Shown here piece by piece: positions 7,738 through 14,557 of a DNA stretch of 52,274 bases; position 1 is the stretch's first letter; every line of letters begins with the position of its first letter. Origin of the DNA: JALYZC01 sp035997675 (lineage in GTDB: Bacteria > Actinomycetota > Thermoleophilia > Solirubrobacterales > Solirubrobacteraceae); assembly GCA_035997675.1 (NCBI GenBank), contig DASYIJ010000109.1, positions 1-52,274 on the forward strand. Reading direction: 5' to 3'. The position numbers were made by a program, and so were the translations under genes. The notes under the pieces are model-generated. The model made no database searches. It saw only the letters and a program-made list of their open reading frames with translations, and was not told the DNA's origin.

Positions 7738-8376
7738 TCAGCGCGAGCGCGCCGACGCCCGGCTGCCGCCGCGGGCCGTGCCGCTGTTGGATCGCGAGCC
7801 GGCACGTGACCGTGCGCGCGTGCTCGAGCGGCGGCGGCGGCTCGAGCGGCGCTGGGACGCCGGGATCTCGGCCTGCGCGACGGCGCGGGTCAGCTGGGGA
7901 ATCTGGCGCTCGAGGAACTTCGCCATGCGCTCCTCGTCGCGGCGAATGGCGCGCGCGAGCTGGGCGGTCTCCTTGTCGTTGACCGCCTCGGCCAGCGTCT
8001 CGATCGCCGTATAGGTCGCGATCTCCTCGGCCTCGTTGGCGTACTCGGTCTTCGCGTTCTTGAGCTGGCGCTCGGCCTCGCCGGTGCCCCGGACGGCGTG
8101 GAGTGGGCCCTGCGCGAGCGCGAGCGCCTTGGCGGCCGTCGCCTGGACGGTGGCGGCGAGCTCGGCGGTTCCGCTGCCGCCGAGCTGCTTGATGCGCCGC
8201 TCGACGTCCCGGGCGTGGCGCTTGGTCTCTTGGAGGTGCTGCTGCAGCCGCTTCTTGTAGGTCGCGCGCGTGGCGAGCGCGATGTGCGCCTCGAGCGCCG
8301 TCTCGAGCTCCTTCTCCTTCGAGTACGCCTCGTTGAGGTACTGGATCAGCTTGGCTTCACTCGCGTTGGTGGCCAT
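7738..8376 (-). CDS. DUF892 (YciE/YciF-like) ferritin-like protein with Arg/Ser-rich tail
   Basis: A 212-residue protein. Residues 1-165 form the four-helix ferritin-like DUF892 fold (SEAKLIQYLNEAYSKEKELE; YANEAEEIATYTAIETLAEA; YciF homologues are stress-induced). The final 40 residues (173-212) are almost only Arg, Ser, Ala and Gly, strongly basic, and look like a disordered nucleic-acid-binding tail. Such tails occur on some Dps-like proteins, so DNA association is plausible but inferred. The ATG follows AAGGGACC. Topoisomerase IB follows 24 nt downstream. A SigB-like promoter match lies at 8413-8438. Confidence 0.82.
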   Translation of the reverse strand: MATNASEAKLIQYLNEAYSKEKELETALEAHIALATRATYKKRLQQHLQETKRHARDVERRIKQLGGSGTAELAATVQATAAKALALAQGPLHAVRGTGEAERQLKNAKTEYANEAEEIATYTAIETLAEAVNDKETAQLARAIRRDEERMAKFLERQIPQLTRAVAQAEIPASQRRSSRRRRSSTRARSRAGSRSNSGTARGGSRASARSR

Positions 8377-8412
8377 GAGGTCCCTTCGTTGTCGTAACGG
8401 TGAAGGATCCGG

Positions 8413-8438
8413 CTACCCAGGCGGACGGGTCGGTAGTC
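8413..8438 (-). promoter_or_regulatory. Candidate SigB/SigF-type promoter of DUF892-topoisomerase IB
   Basis: On the minus strand: GACT (8438-8435), 16 nt, GGGTAG (8418-8413). It fits GNNT-N14-16-GGGTA. The -10 lies 36 nt upstream of the ATG at 8376, leaving room for the AAGGGA ribosome-binding site. Confidence 0.35.
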
Positions 8439-8514
8439 GTTCGCGGCCGTTTCTGATTGGCCGCGAGGGGAGCCGGGCAGACCGGGTCATGTAGGCAATC
8501 CGAGGAGGGCCGTG

Positions 8515-8796
8515 ATGGCCAAGCGAGACAAGGATCTGTTCGACAGCCTCCGAGCGCGCGGGGTGCGAAAGAAGGTGGCCGACGGAGTGGCGAAGTCGGT
8601 CAACGGAGCCGCAAAGCCGAAGGTGGCTCGCCGGGCCATGTCCGATCTGTCGACGGTGGTCGCCGAGATCCAGGACCGGATCCAGGGTGGCCCGGAGAAG
8701 CGTCGGGCGGCCGCGAAGAAGGCGGCCCGGACCCGCAAGCGCAAGGCGCAGCGCCGAAGCGACGCGGCGAAGCGCGCCGCGCGCACGCGCGCGTAG
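8515..8796 (+). CDS. Small basic protein with Lys/Arg/Ala-rich tail
   Basis: A 93-residue protein (MAKRDKDLFDSLRARGVRKKVAD). The first ~55 residues look like a helical domain. The remainder (EKRRAAAKKAARTRKRKA and following) is an Ala/Lys/Arg repeat typical of histone-H1-like or HU-tail sequences. Binding to DNA is inferred from composition. The ATG at 8515 is preferred to the GTG at 8512 because GAGGAGG ends 7 nt before it, against 4 nt for the GTG. It is divergent from the DUF892 gene, which also ends in a basic tail. Confidence 0.7.
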   Translation: MAKRDKDLFDSLRARGVRKKVADGVAKSVNGAAKPKVARRAMSDLSTVVAEIQDRIQGGPEKRRAAAKKAARTRKRKAQRRSDAAKRAARTRA

Positions 8797-8817
8797 GGAC
8801 CTGCTGCCGAGATCGGC

Positions 8818-8998
8818 TCAGCGCGCGCGAGCCGGCGCGCGCTTGAGCTCGGCCTTGCCCATCCGCGACCGACCCTCGATCCCGAGGCGCTGCGCTTCGC
8901 GGTAGAGGTCGGCCCGGCTTCCCCCCGGCGCGCACCTTGCCCGGTGCCGTGCGCGTGCGTTTGGGGAGGTTCTTGATCGTCTGCTTCTGCGTTGCCAT
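8818..8998 (-). pseudogene. Small Rho-N/SAP-like protein gene interrupted by a frameshift
   Basis: Read from the ATG at 8998, the first frame gives MATQKQTIKNLPKRTRT and enters a run of six G on the minus strand (8926-8921). After it, the meaningful sequence continues in another frame as ADLYREAQRLGIEGRSRM, then KAELKR and a stop at 8818. Removing one G would give a continuous 59-residue product. The second half resembles the short helical Rho N-terminal or SAP-like motif found in small actinobacterial proteins. Possible explanations are a homopolymer sequencing error, a recent loss-of-function insertion, or slippage-dependent expression. No clear ribosome-binding site is seen. Between 8797 and 9086 nothing else stands out. 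Confidence 0.55.
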
Positions 8999-9086
8999 GG
9001 GCGGGCGCACACGCATGGCCGCGGGGTGGACTCGTGCCTGCCGGAGTACCGTTGCGGTCCGTGATCGTGCGCCTCGAGGGCTCGAA

Positions 9087-10073
9087 ATGAACGACCCGTT
9101 CGCCGCGCTGTCCGAACAGGAGCGCGACCTGCTGCGACCCGCGCCGCTTCCCGAATGGGTCGATCCGATGGCCGCGACGCTCACCGACGAGCGCTTCGAC
9201 GATCCCAACTGGGTCTTCGAGCGAAAGCTGGATGGAGTGCGCTGCCTCGCCTTCAAGGGAGCGGACGGCGGCGTTCGGCTGCTGTCGCGCAACCGGCTGA
9301 GCCAGAACGCGCGCTTCCCCGAACTGGTGACGTCGCTTGGAGACCAGCCGTCCGAGGAGCTCGTGGTCGACGGCGAGATCGTCGCCTTCGAGGGCTCGCG
9401 CACCAGCTTCAGCCGGCTGGCCCGCCGCGGTCGCGAGCCCGTCGCCGTCCATCTCTACCTGTTCGACCTGGTGCATCTCGACGGGTTCGACACGCGGCGG
9501 CTGCCGCTGCGAACGCGCAAGGCGCTCCTGCGGCGCGCCGTCGCCTTCGGCGACCCGCTGCGATACACGCCGCACCGCAACCGGGAGGGCCGGCAGCTGT
9601 TCCGCGACGCCTGTCGAAAGGGTTGGGAGGGATTGATCGCCAAGCGCGCGGACAGCCCGTACGTCGGGAAGCGGTCCCGCGATTGGCTCAAGCTCAAATG
9701 CGGAAACGAGCAGGAGTTCGTGATCGGGGGTTACACGGCGCCGCGAGGGTCGCGCGAGGAGCTCGGCGCTCTTCTGCTCGGCTACTTCGAGCGCGGCCGG
9801 CTGCGCTACGCGGGCAAGGTGGGCACGGGCTTCGACCGCGAGACGCTGCACGATCTGGCGCGGCGACTGGCGCCGCTGCGGCGGCCGGACTCGCCATTCG
9901 CCGACGACGCTGCGCCGGCGCGCGGCACCACCTGGGTCGAGCCGCGGCTGGTGGCCCAGATCGGCTTCAGCGAATGGACCCGCGACGGCCGTCTGCGCCA
10001 TCCGCGCTTCCTCGGCCTGCGGGAGGACAAGGAGCCGCGCGAAGTCGTCCGTGAGAAGGCGCGCTCCCGGTGA
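9087..10073 (+). CDS. ATP-dependent DNA ligase (LigD-ligase-domain type)
   Basis: A 328-residue ligase. The adenylation domain carries motif I KLDG with Lys47 as nucleophile, DGE at 95-97 (motif III region), LYLFDL (123-128), EGLIAKR (181-187, motif IV) and WLKLK (200-204, motif V). An OB-fold domain follows. Size and motif set match the stand-alone relatives of the LigD ligase domain used in non-homologous end joining. No polymerase or nuclease domain and no Ku gene are present in the window. The ATG at 9087 is set by CGAGGG 6 nt upstream; the frame is open earlier, but with no conserved sequence. It is followed by acidic small ORFs and UdgX on the same strand, suggesting a repair operon. 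Confidence 0.92.
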   Translation: MNDPFAALSEQERDLLRPAPLPEWVDPMAATLTDERFDDPNWVFERKLDGVRCLAFKGADGGVRLLSRNRLSQNARFPELVTSLGDQPSEELVVDGEIVAFEGSRTSFSRLARRGREPVAVHLYLFDLVHLDGFDTRRLPLRTRKALLRRAVAFGDPLRYTPHRNREGRQLFRDACRKGWEGLIAKRADSPYVGKRSRDWLKLKCGNEQEFVIGGYTAPRGSREELGALLLGYFERGRLRYAGKVGTGFDRETLHDLARRLAPLRRPDSPFADDAAPARGTTWVEPRLVAQIGFSEWTRDGRLRHPRFLGLREDKEPREVVREKARSR

Positions 10074-10104
10074 CCGAGCCCGTCACTACGACCGCGTCGG
10101 TCCG

Positions 10105-10130
10105 GTTTGCGACCACGGCGATGCGGTTAC
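10105..10130 (+). promoter_or_regulatory. Weak SigB-like promoter match
   Basis: GTTT (10105-10108), 16 nt, GGTTAC (10125-10130), 11 nt before the ATG at 10142. The -35 is perfect, but the -10 departs from GGGTA(T/C) at one key base. Listed only because spacing and distance to the start resemble the better sites nearby. Confidence 0.2.
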
Positions 10131-10141
10131 ACGCGAGGACG

Positions 10142-10309
10142 ATGCGACAGGACGAGGAAGAGCGCACCACGACCGCGCCGCCCCCGCGCGAGGAGCCGAA
10201 CCACACCCAGGAGCCGCCGCGCAAGCAGTCGGACCAGCTCCCCGAGGAGCGGCCGGCATCCGGCGACGAGGGATCCGACGACGACGACGCGGACGCGCGG
10301 TCGGACTAG
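10142..10309 (+). CDS. Small acidic low-complexity protein
   Basis: A 55-residue ORF (MRQDEEERTTTAPPP) ending in a Ser/Asp stretch; proline-rich centre, no hydrophobic core, probably disordered. Longer in-frame starts exist back to a GTG at 10070 that overlaps the ligase stop. The ATG at 10142 has GAGGA just 2 nt upstream, so the start is uncertain. It sits in line between the ligase and another acidic ORF, 5 nt before the next start. Function unknown. Confidence 0.4.
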   Translation: MRQDEEERTTTAPPPREEPNHTQEPPRKQSDQLPEERPASGDEGSDDDDADARSD

Positions 10310-10314
10310 CCGCG

Positions 10315-10602
10315 ATGGACGACGAGCTCGAACGGCGCAGGGAGGAGGAGCGCCGCCCGGTCGAGGAGGCCGGCGGCGGCGAGGCCGAGGGCTTCGAGCA
10401 GGCGGAGGAGGAGCTCGTCGAGCACGCCGAGAACACGAGCGGAGAGGGCACGCCGCGCCTCGACGAGCTGGGCGAGGAGGCAGAGCCCGACCCGGCCACC
10501 TACGGCGAGCCCGACGAGGAGGACGTGACCGAGGTCGTCGAGGATCCGGGAGAGGGCCCCGACGATCCCGGTCGCGGCCCGGGTCTGGCCAGCGAGCGCT
10601 GA
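10315..10602 (+). CDS. Acidic protein, conserved-hypothetical type
   Basis: A 95-residue acidic protein (MDDELERRREEERRP). It contains GEAEGFEQAEEELVEHA (22-38), a phrase I recall from short actinobacterial proteins of unknown function, followed by an Asp/Glu/Pro/Gly-rich tail. That recollection could not be checked here. Placement 5 nt after one small ORF and 4 nt before the UdgX start supports a real gene in a repair-linked operon. There is no membrane segment or signal peptide. Confidence 0.6.
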   Translation: MDDELERRREEERRPVEEAGGGEAEGFEQAEEELVEHAENTSGEGTPRLDELGEEAEPDPATYGEPDEEDVTEVVEDPGEGPDDPGRGPGLASER

Positions 10603-10606
10603 CCGC

Positions 10607-11263
10607 ATGGGCGCGGAGGAGGGCGCCGGAGCCGAGGCCTTCCTCCCCGAGCGGATCTCGATGCGCGCGCTGCGCGAGGCGGCCGCCGGCTGCCGCGGCT
10701 GCGGGCTGTACGCCAAGGCCACGCAGACGGTCTTCGGCGAGGGGCGCCGCAACGCGCGCATGATGCTCGTGGGCGAGATGCCGGGCGACGTCGAGGACCG
10801 GGAGGGTCATCCGTTCGTCGGCCCCGCGGGCCGGGAACTGGACCGCGCCTTCGCCACGGCGGGCATCGACCGCCGCGACGTCTACCTGACCAATGTGGTC
10901 AAGCACTTCAAGTTCGAGGAGCGCGGCAAGCGGCGCATCCACCAGTCGCCCAAGCGTGCCGAGATCGACGCCTGCCTGCCGTGGTTCGACAACGAGATCA
11001 AGCTGGTGCGCCCCCGCGCCCTCGTCCTGCTCGGGGCGATCGCGGCCAAGGCGCTCCTGGGAAACGACTTCCGGCTGACGCGCCATCGCGGCGAGCTCCT
11101 GGACGTCGACCTCGCGCCGATCGTGACGGCCACGATCCATCCAGCGGCGATCCTGCGCACCCGCGAAGACGCGAGGCGCCACGAGGAGCGGCGCCGCTTC
11201 GCCGAGGACCTGCACACGGCGGTGCAGGCCCTCGCGGGCGCCGAGGCGAACACCCGCGGTTGA
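10607..11263 (+). CDS. UdgX family uracil-DNA glycosylase
   Basis: A 218-residue protein of the family 4-like UDG fold. Hallmarks of UdgX are present: CRGC (29-32) for the Fe-S cluster, LVGEMPGDVED (54-64) with the catalytic-site region, the diagnostic KRRIH loop (108-112) and the late HPAAILR motif. In characterised UdgX the histidine of this loop (here His112) becomes covalently joined to the abasic site after uracil excision, so the enzyme stays locked on DNA. Other Fe-S ligands would include Cys123. The start ATG is 4 nt after the preceding stop with no clear ribosome-binding site, suggesting translational coupling. The neighbouring ligase and topoisomerase support a DNA-damage context. 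Confidence 0.92.
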   Translation: MGAEEGAGAEAFLPERISMRALREAAAGCRGCGLYAKATQTVFGEGRRNARMMLVGEMPGDVEDREGHPFVGPAGRELDRAFATAGIDRRDVYLTNVVKHFKFEERGKRRIHQSPKRAEIDACLPWFDNEIKLVRPRALVLLGAIAAKALLGNDFRLTRHRGELLDVDLAPIVTATIHPAAILRTREDARRHEERRRFAEDLHTAVQALAGAEANTRG

Positions 11264-11282
11264 GGCGAGGGCGGCCGGGTAG
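11258..11282 (+). promoter_or_regulatory. Candidate SigB/SigF-type promoter of the alcohol dehydrogenase
   Basis: GGTT (11258-11261), 15 nt, GGGTAG (11277-11282), beginning inside the UdgX stop region and 50 nt upstream of the ATG at 11333. Same arrangement as the sites at 1872 and 6190. Confidence 0.4.
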
Positions 11283-11332
11283 GCGCAGGCGACCGTGCCG
11301 TCCGGGCGGCCAACCGACCAAGGGAGCATGCG

Positions 11333-12517
11333 ATGAAAGCGGTGACGTGGCATGGCAAGCGCGACGTGCGAGTCGACAACGTCCCCGACCCTGCGATCCG
11401 CAAGCCGACCGATGCGATCGTGCGAATCACGTCGAGTGGCATCTGCGGCTCGGACCTGCACCTCTACGAGGTGATGGGGCCGTTCATGGGCGAGGGCGAC
11501 ATCCTCGGCCACGAGCCGATGGGGATCGTCGAGGAGGTCGGCAGCAGTGTGGAGCAGATCGGCCCGGGCGACCGCGTCGTCATCCCGTTCAACATCTCCT
11601 GCGGGCACTGCTACATGTGCGACCGGCAGCTCTTCTCGCAATGCGAGACCACGCAGGTGCGCGAGAAGGGCAAGGGCGCGGCGCTCTTCGGCTACACGAA
11701 GCTCTACGGCCAGGTCCCGGGCGGTCAGGCCGAGCTGCTGCGCGTCCCGCACGCGGACTTCGGGCCCGTGAAGGTGCCGGAGGGCCCGTCGGACGAGCGT
11801 TTCGTCTACCTGTCCGACGTGCTCCCCACGGCCTGGCAGGCGGTCGAGTACGCCGACGTGCCGGACGGCGGCAGCGTCGCGGTCTTCGGCCTCGGGCCCA
11901 TCGGACAGATGACCTGCCGCATCGCCCGGCACCGCGGCGCGGGACACGTGATCGGCATCGACCTCGTTCCCGAGCGCCTCGAGCTCGCCCGCCGGCACGG
12001 CACCGACGTGCTCGATCTGCGCGACCACGAGGACGTGGCGGAGACGATCCGCGGCATGACCGACGGCCGGGGGCCGGACTCGGTGATCGACGCCGTCGGC
12101 ATGGAGGCGCACGGCGACCGGCTCGGCAAGCTCGCACAGGACATGGTCGGCGTGCTGCCCGACGCAGCGGCCCAGAAGCTGATGGAGAAGGCCGGAGTCG
12201 ACCGCCTGACCGTCCTGCACCTCGCGATCGACACGGTCCGCCGCGGCGGCACGATCTCACTGAGCGGCGTCTACGGGGGGACCGTCGATCCGCTCCCCAT
12301 GATGGATCTGTTCGACAAGCAGATCCAGGTGCGGATGGGTCAGGCGAACGTGCGGCGCTGGGTCGACGACATCCTGCCGCTCGTGACGGGCGACGACGAC
12401 GTGCTCGGGGTCGAGGACCTCGCCACGCACCGGCTGCCCCTCGACGAGGCGCCGCGCGCCTACGAGATCTTCCAGAAGAAGCAGGACGGCGCCATCAAGA
12501 TCCTGCTGAACCCCTGA
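11333..12517 (+). CDS. Zinc-dependent alcohol dehydrogenase (medium-chain, formaldehyde-dehydrogenase-like)
   Basis: A 394-residue MDR-family oxidoreductase. Catalytic zinc ligands are Cys38 in GICGSDLH and His60-Glu61 in GHEP. The structural zinc is bound by Cys90, Cys93, Cys96 and Cys104. The NAD(P)-binding motif is GLGPIG. The long insertion after residue 100 and the overall length resemble the glutathione-independent formaldehyde-dehydrogenase and threonine-dehydrogenase-like branch rather than classical ADH; the substrate is unknown. AGGGAG 6 nt upstream sets the ATG. A SigB-like promoter lies 50 nt upstream. It is convergent with the STAS gene, 4 nt apart. Confidence 0.88.
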   Translation: MKAVTWHGKRDVRVDNVPDPAIRKPTDAIVRITSSGICGSDLHLYEVMGPFMGEGDILGHEPMGIVEEVGSSVEQIGPGDRVVIPFNISCGHCYMCDRQLFSQCETTQVREKGKGAALFGYTKLYGQVPGGQAELLRVPHADFGPVKVPEGPSDERFVYLSDVLPTAWQAVEYADVPDGGSVAVFGLGPIGQMTCRIARHRGAGHVIGIDLVPERLELARRHGTDVLDLRDHEDVAETIRGMTDGRGPDSVIDAVGMEAHGDRLGKLAQDMVGVLPDAAAQKLMEKAGVDRLTVLHLAIDTVRRGGTISLSGVYGGTVDPLPMMDLFDKQIQVRMGQANVRRWVDDILPLVTGDDDVLGVEDLATHRLPLDEAPRAYEIFQKKQDGAIKILLNP

Positions 12518-12521
12518 CGCG

Positions 12522-12878
12522 CTACTCGTCGATGCGGATCCCCGCGAGGGCCGCCTCGAGCTCCTCCCAGACCGGGATGGTGGTCAGGACGCCGCTCAGC
12601 TCGAGGACCTTTCGCAGGCGTGCGGAGGGTCCGAGCACGAGACCGAAGCGCTGGCGCCGCGACCACAGCTGCTCGTGGAGGCGGAACAGCAGGTTGATGC
12701 CGGCGCTGTCGAAGTAACGAGCATCCGAGAGGACGACGATGAGCGCGGCGTCGCGGTTGGTCACGGCGAGCGCCAGATCGTCGCCGACCCGGTCGGCGTT
12801 CGCGGCGTCGACGTCGCCGTCGAGGAACACCACCGGCATGCCGTCGTGGTGCTCGAGGCGGACGGTGGCGAGGGTCAT
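12522..12878 (-). CDS. STAS-domain anti-anti-sigma factor (RsbV/SpoIIAA-like)
   Basis: A 118-residue single STAS domain. The motif DARYFDSAGINLL carries the serine (Ser58) that RsbW-type kinases phosphorylate in this family. When unphosphorylated, such proteins capture the anti-sigma factor and free the sigma factor. The ATG overlaps the stop of the upstream PP2C gene as ATGA, with GGAGGGA as ribosome-binding site, so the two are translationally coupled. With the phosphatase partner and the SigB-type factor at 4.2 kb, this forms a plausible partner-switching circuit; direct interaction is inferred. Confidence 0.88.
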   Translation of the reverse strand: MTLATVRLEHHDGMPVVFLDGDVDAANADRVGDDLALAVTNRDAALIVVLSDARYFDSAGINLLFRLHEQLWSRRQRFGLVLGPSARLRKVLELSGVLTTIPVWEELEAALAGIRIDE

Positions 12879-14497
12879 CGGGTCCCTCCGGAGACTCGCC
12901 GGCGCAAGGTCACGACGGTCCCGTCGGGCTCGCCGCGCTGGATGGACACGTCGTCCGTGAGCCCGCGCATCAGGATCAGCCCCCGCCCGCGGTCCCGGTC
13001 GTTGTCGGGCCGCCAGGTTCCGGTGTCGCTGACGCGGATCTCGATGTGATCGCCGTCGCGCTCGGCCTCGACCTCGAAATGGCCCTGCGTCGGCGGGTAG
13101 GCGTGCTCGGCGGCGTTGGCACTCGCCTCCGAGCAGGCGAGCACGAGGTCGTAGGCCGCCTGGGCCTCGACCTCGTTCTCCCTCAACCATCGTCCGAGGT
13201 GGCGGCGCAGCGCGGCCAGCACCTGGGGGTCCGCGGCCAGGCGGAGCTTGAGGACATCGCCGAGGGGCAGCATCTGCATGGCGATGAGCGCGACGTCGTC
13301 CTCCTGCTCGACGCCCCGCAGCACCTCCGAGAGCATCCGGTCGCAGAACGCCTGCGGAGCCGACGGTCCCGCGGCCGCCGCGGTCGTCCTCAGTCGCTCG
13401 AGTCCGACGTCGAGCGATTCGTTGCGTCGTTCCACGAGTCCGTCGGTGTAGAGCAGGAGGAGCGACCCCACCGGCACCTCCAACTTGACCTCGCGGAAAC
13501 GGGCGATCCGCGCCGCGCCCACCGGCGGACCCGACGGGACGTCGACGTATTGCGCCCTACCGTCGGCGGTGACGAGGAGCGGGGGGAGGTGGCCGGCGCT
13601 GACGGCGACGATGCGGGAGGTCTCCTGGTCGAGGGCGAGGTAGGCCACGGTCGCCGTCCGCCGCTCCCGTTCGCGCTGGAGCAGGTCGTTGAGCCGCCGG
13701 ACGACCTCGGACGGGCTGTGCCCCTCGGACGTGAATGCCCGGACCGCCGTGCGCATCTGCGCCATGAGCGTCGCCGCCGGGACGCCGCTGCCCACCACGT
13801 CGCCGACGACGAGGGCGACGCGTCCGTCGGGGAGGTCGAACGTGTCGTACCAGTCCCCGCCGAGCTGCGCGCCGGACAGCACCGGACGGTACCGGCCGGC
13901 GATCCGCACGCCCGGAGCGTCCGGAAGCGTGGCGGGCATCAGCGTCCGCTGGAGCGCCTCCGCCAGATGGCGCTGCTCGCTCATCCCCGCGCGGTCGATC
14001 GCCATCGCGGCGCGATCGGCCGCGACCCGCAGCACGCGGACGTCGTCATCGGTGAAGTCGCGCTGCCGCCGCGTACCGACATGCAGCACGCCGATCACCC
14101 GGCCGTCCACGAGCAGCGGCACGCCGAGAAGCGATCTGACGCCGCGCTCGAGCAGCAGGGGATTGTGGATGTCGGCGTGCTCGACGTCCGCGATCGCGAG
14201 TGGCTCGCGGTCCTGGGCGATCCGGCCGGCGAAGCCGGCGCCCACCGGGATCGTCACCCCCCGGCGCACCTCCTCCTCGATGCCCCTTGCCGCCCGCGCC
14301 ACGAGCACGTCGCGTGACTCGTCGAGCAGCAGGATCGCCGCGGTGTCGCAGGCGATGGCGGCGGCGACGCGATCCAACAACTCGCCGAGCAGCGCCTCCA
14401 GCGGCAGGTGGGCAAGCGTGGCATCGGTGACCTCGTCGACGTCGGCCAGCGCTCGGTCGGGGTGCCGCCTGTCGTTGGTGGGAGCCTCATCCGCCAC
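12875..14497 (-). CDS. GAF - PP2C phosphatase - HATPase (RsbU/RsbW-like) stress regulator
   Basis: A 540-residue three-domain protein. Residues ~25-165 form a GAF sensor domain. Residues ~180-405 form a SpoIIE/RsbU-type PP2C phosphatase with metal-binding GGDWYD (213-218), VGDVVGSG (231-238), TDG (351-353) and DDVAL (400-404). Residues ~415-540 form an RsbW-like HATPase with N-box Glu457/Asn461, DTG (491-493) and GRGLILM (504-510). One chain thus has both the phosphatase that activates, and the kinase that inactivates, a STAS partner. The phosphatase's likely substrate is the adjacent STAS protein. The start is GTG 14497, preceded by GAGG and by a TAACCT -10-like hexamer (14521-14516). Similar fusions are frequent in actinobacteria. 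Confidence 0.9.
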   Translation of the reverse strand: MADEAPTNDRRHPDRALADVDEVTDATLAHLPLEALLGELLDRVAAAIACDTAAILLLDESRDVLVARAARGIEEEVRRGVTIPVGAGFAGRIAQDREPLAIADVEHADIHNPLLLERGVRSLLGVPLLVDGRVIGVLHVGTRRQRDFTDDDVRVLRVAADRAAMAIDRAGMSEQRHLAEALQRTLMPATLPDAPGVRIAGRYRPVLSGAQLGGDWYDTFDLPDGRVALVVGDVVGSGVPAATLMAQMRTAVRAFTSEGHSPSEVVRRLNDLLQRERERRTATVAYLALDQETSRIVAVSAGHLPPLLVTADGRAQYVDVPSGPPVGAARIARFREVKLEVPVGSLLLLYTDGLVERRNESLDVGLERLRTTAAAAGPSAPQAFCDRMLSEVLRGVEQEDDVALIAMQMLPLGDVLKLRLAADPQVLAALRRHLGRWLRENEVEAQAAYDLVLACSEASANAAEHAYPPTQGHFEVEAERDGDHIEIRVSDTGTWRPDNDRDRGRGLILMRGLTDDVSIQRGEPDGTVVTLRRRVSGGTR

Positions 14498-14524
14498 AGC
14501 CTCGCCTCGCTCGGCAGGTTAGCC

Positions 14525-14557
14525 GCCGGCCGTGGTCGACACCCGGCCGCGGCCGGC
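14525..14557 (-). terminator. Possible hairpin after the GH65 gene
   Basis: GCCGGCCG (14525-14532) and CGGCCGGC (14550-14557) form an 8-bp GC stem with a 17-nt loop immediately after the GH65 stop codon on the minus strand. No U-tract. In sequence this GC-rich, an 8-bp repeat can occur by chance, so support is limited. Confidence 0.35.
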
